From contig NZ_CP080998.1 in NCBI RefSeq assembly GCF_019645835.1, positions 2,666,001 through 2,730,000 of the forward strand: a stretch of 64,000 bases of DNA, given 5' to 3'. Both the position numbers and the translations under genes were made by a program. The notes under the pieces are model-generated. The model saw only the letters and a program-made list of their open reading frames with translations. It was not told the origin of the DNA and did no database searches. This document shows positions 50,936 through 60,525 of this stretch, in pieces. Origin of the DNA: Mycolicibacterium holsaticum DSM 44478 = JCM 12374. GTDB taxonomy: Bacteria > Actinomycetota > Actinomycetes > Mycobacteriales > Mycobacteriaceae. Within the stretch, counting starts at the first letter, position 1. Every line of letters begins with the position of its first letter.

Positions 50936-53800
50936 GTGAGCACCCCGACCCTCGATTCCGCACCTACGGCGCACCCGCCTCTGCGCTCGGCCGTGGCCAC
51001 CTGGATCCGGCGCCTTGCGGTGCCGATCATCGCCGGCTGGATCCTTCTGATCGCCGTCCTCAACGTCACCGTGCCGCAGCTCGAGGTGGTCGGGCAGATG
51101 CGGTCGGTGTCGATGAGCCCCGAGGAAGCCCCCTCGGTGATCGCGATGAAGCGCATCGGCGAGGTCTTCGAGGAGTTCAAGTCCGACAGCTCGGCCATGA
51201 TCGTCATCGAGGGCCAGCAGCCCCTGGGCGACGAGGCCCGGGCGTACTACAACGACCTGATCGACAAGCTCCGCGCCGACACCGCACACGTCGAGCACGT
51301 CCAGGACTTCTGGGGCGACCCGCTGACCGAGGCCGCCGCGCTCAGCGCCGACCGCAAAGCCGTCTACGTCCAGGTGTACCTGGCCGGCAACATGGGCGAA
51401 GCGCTGTCCAACGAGTCGGTGGACGCGGTGCAGGGCGTCGTCTCCGGGCTCTCCCCACCGCCGGGCGTCGACGTCTACGTCACCGGCGGTTCGGCGCTGG
51501 TGGCCGATCAGCAGATCGCCAGCGACCGCAGCGTGCGAATCATCGAGTTCGTCACGTTCGCCGTCATCATCACGATGTTGCTGCTGGTCTACCGGTCGAT
51601 CATCACGGTGCTGTTGACGCTGGTGATGGTGGTCCTCGCGCTGGCGGCCACCCGTGGCGTGGTGGCGTTCCTGGGCTACCACGAGCTCATCGGCCTCTCG
51701 ACGTTCGCCACCAACCTATTGGTCACCTTGGCCATCGCCGCATCGACGGACTACGCCATCTTCCTGACCGGGCGCTATCAGGAAGGCCGCACGATCGGAC
51801 AGGACCGGGTCACCGCCTTCCACACGATGTATCGCGGCACCGCGCACGTCGTGCTCGGTTCGGGCATGACGATCGCCGGGGCGACGTTCTGCCTTTCCTT
51901 CACCCGGCTGCCGTATTTCCGGTCGCTCGGCGTGCCGCTGGCGGTCGGTATGACGACGGCGGTGTTCGTCGCGCTGACGCTGGGACCCGCGATCATCACC
52001 GTCGCCAGCCGGTTCGGCCTGCTCGAACCGAAACGCGCCATGCGGATCCGGGGCTGGCGCAAGATCGGCGCCGCCATCGTACGGTGGCCCGCCCCGATTC
52101 TGTTCGCGACGGTTGCGATCTCGCTGGTCGGTCTGCTGGCTCTGCCCGGCTACCAGCCCAACTACAACGACCGCCAGTATCTGCCGCCCGACCTGCCCGC
52201 CAACGAAGGTTTCGCGGCCGCCGAGCGGCACTTCTCCCCCGCCACCATGAACCCCGAGGTGCTGCTCGTCGAGAGCGACCACGACCTGCGCAACTCGGCG
52301 GACTTTTTGGTGATCGACAAGATCTCCAAGGCGGTGTTCGACGTGCCGGGCATCGGTCGGGTGCAGTCGATCACCCGGCCCAACGGCAAACCCATCGAGT
52401 TCAGCACGATCCCGGCCCAGATCAGCCTCGGCGGCGTCACCCAGGACCTGAACCGCAAGTACATGCAGGACCGCATGGACGACATGCTGGTGCAGGCCGA
52501 AGAGATGCAGACGACCATCGACACGATGACCCGAATGATGGCGTTGATGGGCGAGATGAACGCGACGACGCACAGCATGGTGGAAAAGACCCGCACGATG
52601 ACGATCGACGTCGCCGAATTGCGGGACCACATCTCCAATTTCGACGACTTCTTCCGCCCGATGCGCAACTACTTCTACTGGGAACCGCACTGCTACAACA
52701 TCCCGGTCTGTTGGACCATGCGGTCGATCTTCGACACCATCGACGGTGTCAACATCATGACCGACAACGTTCAGGCGCTGCTGCCGGACCTGGAACGTCT
52801 TGATGCGCTGATGCCGCAACTGCTCGCGTTGATGCCCGAGCAGATCGCGACGATGAAGAACATGAAGAAGATGATGCTGACCATGCACGCCACCCAGGCG
52901 GGTATGCAGAATCAGCAGGCCGCGATGGCCGACAACCAGTCGGCCATGGGCGATGCGTTCAACAACTCGTGGAACGACGACACCTTCTACCTGCCGCCGG
53001 AGATCTTCGACAACGCGGATTTCAAGAAGGGCATGGAGAACTTCATTTCGCCGAACGGCCATGCGGTGCGGTTCATCATCAACCACGAGGGTGATCCGCT
53101 CAGCGCGGACGGCATCGACCGCATCAACGCCATCAAGCAGGCCGCCAAGGAGGCGATCAAGGGCACACCGCTGGAGGGTTCGACGATCTATCTCGGCGGT
53201 ACCGCGTCGGCGTTCAAGGACATGCGCGACGGCAACGGCTACGACATGCTGATCGCCGGCATCCTCGCGCTGTCGCTGATCTTCACCATCATGTTGTTGA
53301 TCACCCGCAGCCTCGTGGCGGCGGGGGTCATCGTCGGCACCGTGGTGCTGTCGCTGGGCGCGTCCTTCGGGCTCTCGGTCCTGCTGTGGCAACACATCCT
53401 GGGCATCGAACTGCAGTTCATGGTGATGGCGATGGCGGTGATCATCCTGCTGGCTGTCGGCGCCGACTACAACCTGTTGTTGGTGGCACGCCTGAAAGAA
53501 GAACTGCCCGCCGGGATCAACACCGCGATCATTCGGGCGATGGGCGGTAGTGGGTCCGTCGTGACCGCCGCGGGTCTGGTGTTCGCGTTCACCATGTTCT
53601 CGATGATGGTGAGCGAGTTGACCGTGGTAGCTCAGGTCGGCACGACGATCGGGCTGGGTCTGCTGTTCGACACGCTGGTGATCCGCGCGTTCATGACGCC
53701 GTCCATCGCCGCGCTGATGGGCAAGTGGTTCTGGTGGCCCCAGGTGGTGCGGGCCAAGCCGGTGCCTGTGCGGTGGCCCGAGCCGCTAGGCAGGCGCTGA
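50936..53800 (+). CDS. mmpL: MmpL-family RND lipid exporter (2)
   Basis: A 954-residue paralogue of the first MmpL with long stretches of identity (for example [33 protein letters not shown] and MGKWFWWPQ). Asp-Tyr pairs are D272-Y273 and D844-Y845. It starts at GTG 50936, the only usable start before an upstream stop. The AT-rich TAAAAACTAAGACGGTCTAA about 50 bp upstream suggests its own promoter. The order mmpS-mmpL-mmpL with a shared MmpS is reminiscent of the mmpS4-mmpL4a-mmpL4b glycopeptidolipid exporter of M. smegmatis, but no NRPS genes are in view. Confidence 0.94.
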   Translation: MSTPTLDSAPTAHPPLRSAVATWIRRLAVPIIAGWILLIAVLNVTVPQLEVVGQMRSVSMSPEEAPSVIAMKRIGEVFEEFKSDSSAMIVIEGQQPLGDEARAYYNDLIDKLRADTAHVEHVQDFWGDPLTEAAALSADRKAVYVQVYLAGNMGEALSNESVDAVQGVVSGLSPPPGVDVYVTGGSALVADQQIASDRSVRIIEFVTFAVIITMLLLVYRSIITVLLTLVMVVLALAATRGVVAFLGYHELIGLSTFATNLLVTLAIAASTDYAIFLTGRYQEGRTIGQDRVTAFHTMYRGTAHVVLGSGMTIAGATFCLSFTRLPYFRSLGVPLAVGMTTAVFVALTLGPAIITVASRFGLLEPKRAMRIRGWRKIGAAIVRWPAPILFATVAISLVGLLALPGYQPNYNDRQYLPPDLPANEGFAAAERHFSPATMNPEVLLVESDHDLRNSADFLVIDKISKAVFDVPGIGRVQSITRPNGKPIEFSTIPAQISLGGVTQDLNRKYMQDRMDDMLVQAEEMQTTIDTMTRMMALMGEMNATTHSMVEKTRTMTIDVAELRDHISNFDDFFRPMRNYFYWEPHCYNIPVCWTMRSIFDTIDGVNIMTDNVQALLPDLERLDALMPQLLALMPEQIATMKNMKKMMLTMHATQAGMQNQQAAMADNQSAMGDAFNNSWNDDTFYLPPEIFDNADFKKGMENFISPNGHAVRFIINHEGDPLSADGIDRINAIKQAAKEAIKGTPLEGSTIYLGGTASAFKDMRDGNGYDMLIAGILALSLIFTIMLLITRSLVAAGVIVGTVVLSLGASFGLSVLLWQHILGIELQFMVMAMAVIILLAVGADYNLLLVARLKEELPAGINTAIIRAMGGSGSVVTAAGLVFAFTMFSMMVSELTVVAQVGTTIGLGLLFDTLVIRAFMTPSIAALMGKWFWWPQVVRAKPVPVRWPEPLGRR

Positions 53801-54184
53801 CGTCTGCGCTGACCGCGGACCCCGGCGCGTCGCGCCCCACAGCCCCACTGCGATGCCGAGCACCGCGCCACCCAGGCCGATGGCGCGCTGGGACGGCTTG
53901 AGCTCGTCGTGCACCCCGATCCCGCCGAGCAGGTCGGCGGTGTCCGCCCCGCCGGAGGCCAGGAACCAGCCCCGGGTGGTGTGCCCGCGCAGCGCCGCGG
54001 CGGTCAGCAGCCCGCCGATCAGCGCGTCGCGGTAGCCCATCGAACGCAGCAGGAGTTGGGCCGTCGGCGTCGGCGCTTCGGAGTCACCCCACAACCGGTT
54101 GGCCCGCAGCGGGTCGACGAGAAATGAGATACCTGACGCGAGGCGGATGCTGCCCACGACGAGCGCGGCACGGTCGATCGACAT
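53786..54184 (-). CDS. DUF4267-like small membrane protein
   Basis: A 132-residue protein with about four hydrophobic segments ([35 protein letters not shown], the middle [12 protein letters not shown], and [16 protein letters not shown]). Its 3' end overlaps the second mmpL by 15 bp on the opposite strand. Resembles DUF4267 proteins; function unknown. Divergent from the PAS gene across 176 bp. Confidence 0.72.
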   Translation of the reverse strand: MSIDRAALVVGSIRLASGISFLVDPLRANRLWGDSEAPTPTAQLLLRSMGYRDALIGGLLTAAALRGHTTRGWFLASGGADTADLLGGIGVHDELKPSQRAIGLGGAVLGIAVGLWGATRRGPRSAQTSAPA

Positions 54185-54360
54185 GGCTGGAGCCTAAGCG
54201 GTCGCGCACGGCGTCGGGGCAGAACCCGCGTACCGTTCTACCCCTCGCCCATACCGTCGACCGGATCGGCTCAAGCCCACTCTCCCTTCGGCGCTTGTAT
54301 AACGCAAGAGTTGCACAATGCAATACTCGAACCGGTCGAGTGCGAAGTGGAGATGGTGAA

Positions 54361-54780
54361 ATGGACGAACGGTCTTTGGCAGCGACGATCCTGTCCGGGC
54401 CCGATGCGATCATCGCGGCCGACAGCGACGGCGTGGTCACCTTCTGGAACGCTGGGGCGCAACGGATTTTCGGTTTCACTGCTGAGCAGGCGGTGGGCGA
54501 GTCGTTGGATCTCATCATCCCGGAGCGGTTGCGGGCGCGGCACTGGGCGGGCTGGAAGCAGGTGATGGCCACCGGGCAAAGCCGTTACAGCGCTGGGGAT
54601 CTACTGGCGGTTCCGGCCGTGCGGCACGACGGTACGACGATCTCCGTCGAGTTCACCATCCATCCCCTGCGCGACGAGGGCCGCGGCGAGCTGTGCGGGT
54701 TCGCGGCGACGCTGCGCGATGTCACCGCACGGTTCGAAGAGACACGCCGGTTGCGCAAACAACTCGCGACACAGTCGTGA
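54361..54780 (+). CDS. Stand-alone PAS-domain protein
   Basis: A 139-residue protein consisting of one PAS domain: ILSGPDAIIAADSDGVVTFW, NAGAQRIFGFTAEQAVGESL, and the PAC part HPLRDEGRGELCGFAATLRD. A short basic helix (RRLRKQLATQS) ends it. No kinase, HTH or cyclase domain is attached, so it would sense redox, a ligand or a partner protein. ATG 54361 is taken instead of the long upstream extension. It starts a group of stress-related genes. Confidence 0.85.
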   Translation: MDERSLAATILSGPDAIIAADSDGVVTFWNAGAQRIFGFTAEQAVGESLDLIIPERLRARHWAGWKQVMATGQSRYSAGDLLAVPAVRHDGTTISVEFTIHPLRDEGRGELCGFAATLRDVTARFEETRRLRKQLATQS

Positions 54781-54815
54781 CCCGGCTCTCGCGGTAACGC
54801 CTCGACTGGAGTAGC

Positions 54816-54841
54816 GTTTCTACAACCACGATTGTAAAAAC
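54816..54841. promoter_or_regulatory. Inverted repeat upstream of osmC
   Basis: Arms GTTTCTACAA (54816-54825) and TTGTAAAAAC (54832-54841) are complementary at 9 of 10 positions around CCACGA. The TACAA-N6-TTGTA core resembles MarR/OhrR-type operators. It lies 55 bp upstream of the osmC ATG and just past the PAS stop, so it may control the OsmC-hemerythrin operon. Confidence 0.6.
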
Positions 54842-54896
54842 AGTGCCGCGGTGCGGTGACCAGTCGAGCCCCATCGCGGCAGAAGGGGAAGAAAGC

Positions 54897-55349
54897 ATGG
54901 CTATCGCCGACCGCACCACCCGCACCGTATGGGAAGGCCCGCTTGCCACCGGTTCCGGGCGGCTGGAATCGGGCAGCGGCGCGCTGACCGGTCTGGACGT
55001 CACCTGGGCCGCCCGCACCGAGCAGCCCGGCGGCAAGACCAGCCCCGAAGAGCTGGCCGCCGCCGCGCATTCGTCGTGCTTCTCGATGGCGCTCGCGCTC
55101 AAGCTCGGTGAGCACAAGGTCGAGCCGCAACGGCTGGACATCAGCGCCACGGTGACGCTGGACGAAGTCGACGGACTGCCGACCATCGTGTCCTCGGCAC
55201 TGGAGATCAAGGCCGAAGTGGACGGGATCGACGCCGCAGATTTCCAGAAGATCGTGGACGAGGCCGCCGCACTGTGCCCGGTGTCGAGGCTGTTCGCCGG
55301 CGCAAAAATCAGTGTGAACGCGCAACTGCTGACCCGGGAGTCGGCATGA
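54897..55349 (+). CDS. osmC: OsmC/Ohr-family peroxidase
   Basis: A 150-residue thiol peroxidase that reduces organic hydroperoxides. The two catalytic cysteines are C61 (AAAAHSSCFSMAL) and C127 (AAALCPVSRLF). ATG 54897 has a purine-rich site (AGAAGGGGAAG); the 18-residue upstream extension is not conserved. The stop overlaps the hemerythrin start as ATGA. Likely part of an oxidative-stress operon under the inverted repeat at 54816. Confidence 0.92.
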   Translation: MAIADRTTRTVWEGPLATGSGRLESGSGALTGLDVTWAARTEQPGGKTSPEELAAAAHSSCFSMALALKLGEHKVEPQRLDISATVTLDEVDGLPTIVSSALEIKAEVDGIDAADFQKIVDEAAALCPVSRLFAGAKISVNAQLLTRESA

Positions 55350-55837
55350 ACGCCACGTTGAGCGCGGCGCTCGAACAGGAGCACCACATCATCGACCGCG
55401 GAATCGAGATCTTCGCCGACGGCGCCCTCACAGAGGTCACCGCCGAGCAGCGGGAGGCGCTGATCAACGCGGTGGCCGTGCTGCGTCGGCACATCTACCT
55501 CGAAGAGGAATACCTGTTCCCGCCGTTGCGCGCGGCGGGCATGGTGGGTCCCGTCATGGTGATGGTGCACGAGCACGCCCAAATGTGGCCGCTGCTGGAC
55601 CAACTCGACGAATGCCTCACCCCGGAGAGCGTGGGCACCGCCGTCCAGTTGTGCCGCGAGCTGCTGACGCAGCTCGGCTCGCACAACTGGAAAGAGGAGC
55701 GGATCCTTTACCCCCAGGCCGACGACATGCTCTCGGCGGCAGACCGTGACGAGTTGACCGAACTGATCGCCACGGCCCAGGTCCCCGAGGGCTGGGTCTG
55801 CCACGGCGCCGTGAAGGGAGACCAACCCGTCTCCTGA
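55346..55837 (+). CDS. Hemerythrin HHE-domain protein
   Basis: A 163-residue hemerythrin-like protein. Candidate diiron ligands: H13/H14 ([10 protein letters not shown]), H49 with E53 ([15 protein letters not shown]), H75 (MVHEHAQMW) and the C-terminal [11 protein letters not shown] with His and Glu. ATG 55346 overlaps the osmC stop (ATGA). The family binds O2, NO or iron and is linked to redox stress. It would be cytosolic. Confidence 0.9.
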   Translation: MNATLSAALEQEHHIIDRGIEIFADGALTEVTAEQREALINAVAVLRRHIYLEEEYLFPPLRAAGMVGPVMVMVHEHAQMWPLLDQLDECLTPESVGTAVQLCRELLTQLGSHNWKEERILYPQADDMLSAADRDELTELIATAQVPEGWVCHGAVKGDQPVS

Positions 55838-55840
55838 GTG

Positions 55841-55854
55841 GGGACCAACTTCCC
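55841..55854. promoter_or_regulatory. Possible DosR-like box
   Basis: GGGACCAACTTCCC keeps the GGGAC...TCCC arms of the DosR (DevR) dormancy box but differs in the centre (9 of 14 to GGGACTTTAGTCCC). It is 69 bp upstream of a universal stress protein gene, a typical DosR target. Weak by sequence, supported mainly by context. Confidence 0.35.
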
Positions 55855-55922
55855 TACCCGCCGACCGCGCTCACAGGGCACACTGTGGGCACGGCGTTTC
55901 GGCGAGCACAGAGGAGGCTGAC

Positions 55923-56801
55923 GTGGCGGCTCTCATCGAGGACCCCGGCATCGTTGTCGGCGTTGACGGTTCACCGACGTCGCAGGTCGCCGTCGGCTGG
56001 GCCGCGCGGGAAGCCGCGCTGCGTGGCGTCGCGCTGACGTTGGTGAACGTGATCAACCCGATCATCACGACGTCTCCGCACGTCCCCCTGCCCGTCGACC
56101 TCCAGCAGTGGCAACAGGAGATGGTCGGCCGGTACATCGACGACGCCGTCGAGCTCGTCGACTCGCTCGCCGCGGACCGCCGACCCGCCAAAGTCAACAA
56201 AGAGGTGTTCTTCGGGTCCACTGTGCCCACCCTGGTCGACATCTCCGAGACGGCCGACATGGTCGTGGTCGGCAACCGTGGCCGGGGCGCGGTCAGCAGG
56301 CTTCTTCTCGGCTCGGTGACATCCGGGCTGGTGCACCGCGCGCATTGCCCGGTCGCCGTCATCCGCGACGAAGCACCGTCGGCGCCGGACACCGCGCCGG
56401 TTCTGGTCGGCGTCGACGGCTCCCCCGGCGCCGATCACGCAACCGATATCGCGTTCGAGGCGGCGTCGCTGCGCGGCGTCGACGTGGTGGCGTTGGAGGC
56501 GTGGAGCGACACGGTGCTCGACCTGCCCGGTCTGGACTGGGAAACGGTGAAAGCCCACGAAGAACAGGTGCTGGCCGATCGGCTGGCCGCCTGGCAGGAG
56601 CGCTACCCCAACGTCAAGGTCAAGCCGGTGCTGGTACGCGACGAGCCCGCGCGCCAACTCATCGAGCATGCCGACTCCGCGCAGTTGGTGGTCGTGGGCA
56701 GCCGCGGCCGCGGCGGGTTCACGGGCATGCTGCTGGGGTCGGTCAGCTCGGCAGTCGTGCAGGCCGTCAGCAAGCCGGTGATCGTCGCGCGCCAGGGCTG
56801 A
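55923..56801 (+). CDS. Tandem-domain universal stress protein
   Basis: A 292-residue protein with two Usp domains. Each carries the ATP-binding pattern: [17 protein letters not shown] with [20 protein letters not shown] (domain 1) and [16 protein letters not shown] with [20 protein letters not shown] (domain 2). Start is GTG 55923 after AGGAGG. Similar two-domain proteins such as Rv2623 in M. tuberculosis belong to the hypoxia regulon. Cytosolic ATP-binding regulator. Confidence 0.92.
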   Translation: MAALIEDPGIVVGVDGSPTSQVAVGWAAREAALRGVALTLVNVINPIITTSPHVPLPVDLQQWQQEMVGRYIDDAVELVDSLAADRRPAKVNKEVFFGSTVPTLVDISETADMVVVGNRGRGAVSRLLLGSVTSGLVHRAHCPVAVIRDEAPSAPDTAPVLVGVDGSPGADHATDIAFEAASLRGVDVVALEAWSDTVLDLPGLDWETVKAHEEQVLADRLAAWQERYPNVKVKPVLVRDEPARQLIEHADSAQLVVVGSRGRGGFTGMLLGSVSSAVVQAVSKPVIVARQG

Positions 56802-56903
56802 GGCTCAAAGCCGCGCGGTTCGCCACGCGAAATACCGCGTGAGTGACGCACCGACCTTATGCTGACAGCGGCCGAACGCCGGTCGAGTGAAGGATCGGGG
56901 GCC

Positions 56904-57875
56904 ATGACCGGACTGCAAACCAATAGCGCCGACAACATCGAACCCCTGGATCCACAGCCAGCTGTCGACCGCCGCCAGGTGGTGAAAGCCTCTGCTGGGA
57001 AACGGTTTTCGGCCCAGAACGTGCGAACGGCACTTCGACTCGCCGGGATGCGCCCGCTGCCGCGCCTGACGCCGCGCGCACCGGTCGATCTGCGCGGAAA
57101 ACGTATCCTGCTGACCGGGGCGTCCTCGGGCATCGGCGAGGTGGCCGCCGAGAAGCTGGCCGCCCACGGTGCCACCGTGATCGTCGTGGCGCGCCGCGCG
57201 GACCTCCTCGGCGACGTGGTCGCGAGGATCACCGCACGTGGCGGCACCGCCGTCGCCATGCCGGCCAACCTGGCCGATCTCGACGACGTCGATGCACTGG
57301 TGCGCAACGTCGGACCCGTCGACATCCTGATCAACAACGCAGGCCGCTCCATCCGCAGGCCCCTGCTCGAATCGCTGGAGCGATGGCATGACGTCGAGCG
57401 CACGATCAACCTGAACTATTACGCACCGCTTCGGCTGATCCGCGGTCTGGCGCCCGGCATGCTCGAGCGGGGCGACGGGCACATCATCAACGTGTCGAGT
57501 TGGCGGGTGATGCCGGAGTCCTCGCCGCTGTTCGGTGTCTACAACGCCTCGAAGGCGGCGCTGAGCGCGGTGAGCCGGGTGATCGACAACGAGCTGGCCG
57601 ACCTGGGCATCTGCTCGACGACGATCTACTACCCCCTGGTGGCCACTCCGATGATCGCGCCCACCCGTGCCTACGACTCGCTGGCGGCCCTCAGCGCCGA
57701 CGAGGCCGCGGACTGGATGGTGGTAGCGGCACGGACGCGCCCGGTGCGCATCACCCCGCGCAAGACGTTGCCGCTGCGGGCTCTGGACATCATGTCACCG
57801 CGCCTGCTCAACGGCGTCATGAAGCGCTCCACCCCCCAGGTGACCCCGACCGGCGGCGCCGACGGTGTCCGGTAG
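56904..57875 (+). CDS. Short-chain dehydrogenase with N-terminal extension
   Basis: A 323-residue SDR. A non-homologous lead of about 60 residues precedes VDLRGKRILLTGASSGIGEV. Later motifs: NNAGRSIRRPL, VSSWRV and Tyr/Lys of VYNASKAA. The alpha/beta core ends near 275 and a basic tail follows. ATG 56904 is chosen over 56859 because of the GGGGG-type site. It resembles SDRs encoded beside mycobacterial fatty-acid or aldehyde enzymes. The EamA gene overlaps it by 11 bp. Confidence 0.85.
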   Translation: MTGLQTNSADNIEPLDPQPAVDRRQVVKASAGKRFSAQNVRTALRLAGMRPLPRLTPRAPVDLRGKRILLTGASSGIGEVAAEKLAAHGATVIVVARRADLLGDVVARITARGGTAVAMPANLADLDDVDALVRNVGPVDILINNAGRSIRRPLLESLERWHDVERTINLNYYAPLRLIRGLAPGMLERGDGHIINVSSWRVMPESSPLFGVYNASKAALSAVSRVIDNELADLGICSTTIYYPLVATPMIAPTRAYDSLAALSADEAADWMVVAARTRPVRITPRKTLPLRALDIMSPRLLNGVMKRSTPQVTPTGGADGVR

Positions 57876-58788
57876 CCCGGCGGGCTATCGAACCGAGAAC
57901 CTCGGTATCGGAGCGCTTCTCACCACCGCGGCGTTTTTCTGCGTCGCACTGGTGGGAATGCTGGCGAAGATTTCGGGTCAATACACCTCGACCGGCGTGC
58001 TTCTGCTGTTCCAGAACGCGATCTGTCTGCTGGTGATGATTCCGGTGGTGCTTCGCGGCGGCCGCTCCTCGCTGCGGACCGACAAGATCGGACTGCACAT
58101 CCTGCGGGCCGCGGCCGGCACCGGCTGTTGGTACGCGTTGTTCTTCGCGATCATGGCGATACCGTTGGCCAACGCGACGCTGCTGACCTACAGCGCCCCA
58201 CTGTGGATGCCGCTGATCGCATGGGCGGTCACCCGGCAACGAGTCGCCGCACCCACCTGGTTGGGGGCAGGGGTCGGCTTCGCCGGGGTGATCCTGGTGC
58301 TGCAGCCGCAGGACCACGGTTTCGGCATCCCCGAATTGTCAGCGCTCGCAGGGGCTTTGCTGCTGGCCGTGGCCATGATGTCGGTCCGATGGCTGGGTGC
58401 CACCGAGCCGGTCGCCCGGATTCTCTTCTACTATTTTCTGCTGTCGACGGTGATGACCATCCCGATCGCCGTCATCGACTGGCAACCGATTCCGTCTGTG
58501 GTGTGGCCCGGGCTGATCGGCCTCGGTGTGGCGCAGCTGTTCTCCCAGATCCTGATCGTGGTGGCCTACCGCTACGCGTCGGCGGAGAAGGTGGGTCCGT
58601 TCATCTATTCGGTGATCGTGTTCTCGGCGGTGATCGACTGGATCGTCTGGCACCATGCGCCGACGGCCTACATGTACGTGGGCATGGCGTTGGTCATCGG
58701 CGGGGGCTTGATCGCCGTGCGAGCCAAACCCCAAGTGCCCCAAAATCATACCGCGGTTACGACGGCCGCGTCAGAGCCCAGGTCATGA
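57865..58788 (+). CDS. EamA/DMT-family transporter
   Basis: A 307-residue membrane protein with ten hydrophobic segments in two EamA repeats. GTG 57865 starts 11 bp before the SDR stop. GYRTENLGIGALLTTAAFFC opens the first repeat, and ALLLAVAMMSVRWLGATEPV the second. It belongs to the drug/metabolite transporter superfamily, probably an exporter. Its last 32 bp overlap the convergent TetR gene. Confidence 0.87.
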   Translation: MSGSPAGYRTENLGIGALLTTAAFFCVALVGMLAKISGQYTSTGVLLLFQNAICLLVMIPVVLRGGRSSLRTDKIGLHILRAAAGTGCWYALFFAIMAIPLANATLLTYSAPLWMPLIAWAVTRQRVAAPTWLGAGVGFAGVILVLQPQDHGFGIPELSALAGALLLAVAMMSVRWLGATEPVARILFYYFLLSTVMTIPIAVIDWQPIPSVVWPGLIGLGVAQLFSQILIVVAYRYASAEKVGPFIYSVIVFSAVIDWIVWHHAPTAYMYVGMALVIGGGLIAVRAKPQVPQNHTAVTTAASEPRS

Positions 58789-59326
58789 GCTGTGCGACGT
58801 GCGCGGCCACCACGTCGGGCGGGGTCTGATCGGCCAGCAGGTGCATCGTCACCGCGCCACGAATCGTGTTGAGCGTCAGGTCGATATCGATGTTCGTTCG
58901 GGTGTCGCCGCGGCTGATGCCTGCGTCGACGAGGGCCGCCAGGGACGCGCGTAGCGGGGCCAAGAGACCGTCGACCAGACCCGGTAACGGGGTGTCGGGG
59001 TCCGCATCGGCCATGAGCCCGGCGATGCCTGCGCGTACGTCGGGGCGACAGGCGTAGTCGACGATGGCGCCCACGAAGATCCTGAGGTCGGCCTCCAACG
59101 GCCCGGGATAGGCCGAGGGCCATTGGGGTGTCTCCCAGGCGAAGAGGGCCTCGGAGACCAGCGACGCCTTGATCGCCCACCATCGATAGATCAACTGGCG
59201 GGTGACGCCGGCGCGGTTGGCGACGTCGGAGAAGGTGAACGCGTAGCCGCGTTCGTTGAGCAGTTCCCGGGTGGCGACCAGAACGGCCTCGTGGCGCTGG
59301 GCATCGCGGGGCCGGCCCGGGCCCAC
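58757..59326 (-). CDS. TetR-family regulator
   Basis: A 189-residue TetR protein starting at GTG 59326 (GPGRPRDAQRHEAVLVATRE, then LLNERGYAFTFSDVANRAGVT and RQLIYRWW). The C-terminal ligand domain has GISRGDTRTNIDIDLTLNTI. It lies 14 bp downstream of the sulfotransferase gene on the same strand, so it is the third gene of the DUF1214-sulfotransferase-TetR operon and probably its regulator. Confidence 0.87.
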   Translation of the reverse strand: MGPGRPRDAQRHEAVLVATRELLNERGYAFTFSDVANRAGVTRQLIYRWWAIKASLVSEALFAWETPQWPSAYPGPLEADLRIFVGAIVDYACRPDVRAGIAGLMADADPDTPLPGLVDGLLAPLRASLAALVDAGISRGDTRTNIDIDLTLNTIRGAVTMHLLADQTPPDVVAAHVAQLMTWALTRPS

Positions 59327-59340
59327 GTCGGGGCAGCGGG

Positions 59341-60525
59341 TCAGGACAGCTCCTGGACGACGTCGAAGTATCCGGTGTAGCGGGCGGTGCGCCGGCGGAT
59401 GGCGTCGAGCGAGAGGCCGGTGGCCTCGAAGGTGTACGGGTGGCCGTGGCCCTCACGCACATGGGTGCGCAGGAAGCCCGTCATCGCGTGCTCGACGTCG
59501 GTCGAGAAATTCCAACCGAATACGGTGTAGAGGGACCTGGCCGCGCCGACCGGGTCGCTCATCAGGTCGCTGAACTGAAGGTCGACCACCCGGTCCGGCG
59601 GGACGACACCGTTGATTCGGGCGTCGACGCTGCGTTCGAGCCCGCCGAGGATGAACTCGAAGAACTCGTCGGCCATCCGCGGGTGGTCGATGTCGTCGGT
59701 GCCGAGCTTGCGCAGCGTGCCGAGCAGGCTGGTCGTGGACGCCATCACCTTGGCGGGGTCGCGGTGGGTCTGCACCAGCAGCGCGCTGGGGTATTCGGCC
59801 ATCAGCTCGGGCAGCGTCCAGCAGTGAAACGGGGTTTTGATGAGCCAGCGGTTGCCGGGAGCCTCGCTGGCCAACAGTTCCAGGAAGCGCCGGTGCCAGG
59901 TGTAGGAGCCGGCGACGTGGCCCTGGTCTTGCGCCGCGTACAGGAGCCACTGCAGATATGACGGCACCTGGTACTGGGTGGGAAAGATCGCCGAGACGAA
60001 GTGGCTCGCGGTGATGCGCACGCACTCCTGGGCGAGTTGGGCGCCGAGTTGATGGACCGAGCGGAACTCGGGAATCACGGTGTCGACGAGTTCGAACGTC
60101 GCTTCCGTTTGCGCAATTCGCGGGTCGGTGCGGTAGGTCTCGGTGCGCGGCGGCGGCAGCGGCTGGTCGACCTCCCACGTCTGCGGCACCCGGTGGTCGG
60201 GATCCTGTGCGAGCAGGTCGAAAAGCATGGTGGTGCCGGTGCGGGCCTGGCCCATGATGACGATCGGCGGCGTGATGTCGCGCTCGCGGATCTCGGGGTG
60301 GCTGCGGTGGTGATCGACGATGCGCAACCGGTTGACCAGATACTGGGTCAGCTCGCCGTGTACGACGAGCTGACCCATGTCGTGCAGGTTCGCCTCGCGG
60401 TCAAGGGAATCCAGGAGCACGTCCAGGGCGGTGCGCCAGCCGTCGCCGCCGAACAGGGCGTCGTCGCCGAAGTCGCTGAGACCCGTTGCCTCGGCAGCGG
60501 ATTGGATCAGCTCATCGGATTTCAT
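59341..60525 (-). CDS. Sulfotransferase-like protein (PAPS-dependent family)
   Basis: A 394-residue protein of the mycobacterial sulfotransferase family. The PAPS phosphosulfate loop is IVIMGQARTGTTMLFDLLAQ, and the 3'-phosphate region is LVQTHRDPAKVMASTTSLLG. ATG 60525 overlaps the stop of the DUF1214 gene (ATGA); the long open extension upstream is antisense-like. It would transfer sulfate to a lipid or small-molecule hydroxyl. Target unknown. Confidence 0.87.
   Translation of the reverse strand: MKSDELIQSAAEATGLSDFGDDALFGGDGWRTALDVLLDSLDREANLHDMGQLVVHGELTQYLVNRLRIVDHHRSHPEIRERDITPPIVIMGQARTGTTMLFDLLAQDPDHRVPQTWEVDQPLPPPRTETYRTDPRIAQTEATFELVDTVIPEFRSVHQLGAQLAQECVRITASHFVSAIFPTQYQVPSYLQWLLYAAQDQGHVAGSYTWHRRFLELLASEAPGNRWLIKTPFHCWTLPELMAEYPSALLVQTHRDPAKVMASTTSLLGTLRKLGTDDIDHPRMADEFFEFILGGLERSVDARINGVVPPDRVVDLQFSDLMSDPVGAARSLYTVFGWNFSTDVEHAMTGFLRTHVREGHGHPYTFEATGLSLDAIRRRTARYTGYFDVVQELS

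Noticed and set aside
50929..52803. 624-residue frame overlapping the start of the second mmpL in another frame
   Set aside because: Arg-rich with no hydrophobic segments; the overlapping frame has all MmpL motifs.
54308..54328. Imperfect inverted repeat around TTGCACAATGCAA before the PAS gene
   Set aside because: Only 5-bp perfect arms with a bulge outside; too weak to call an operator.
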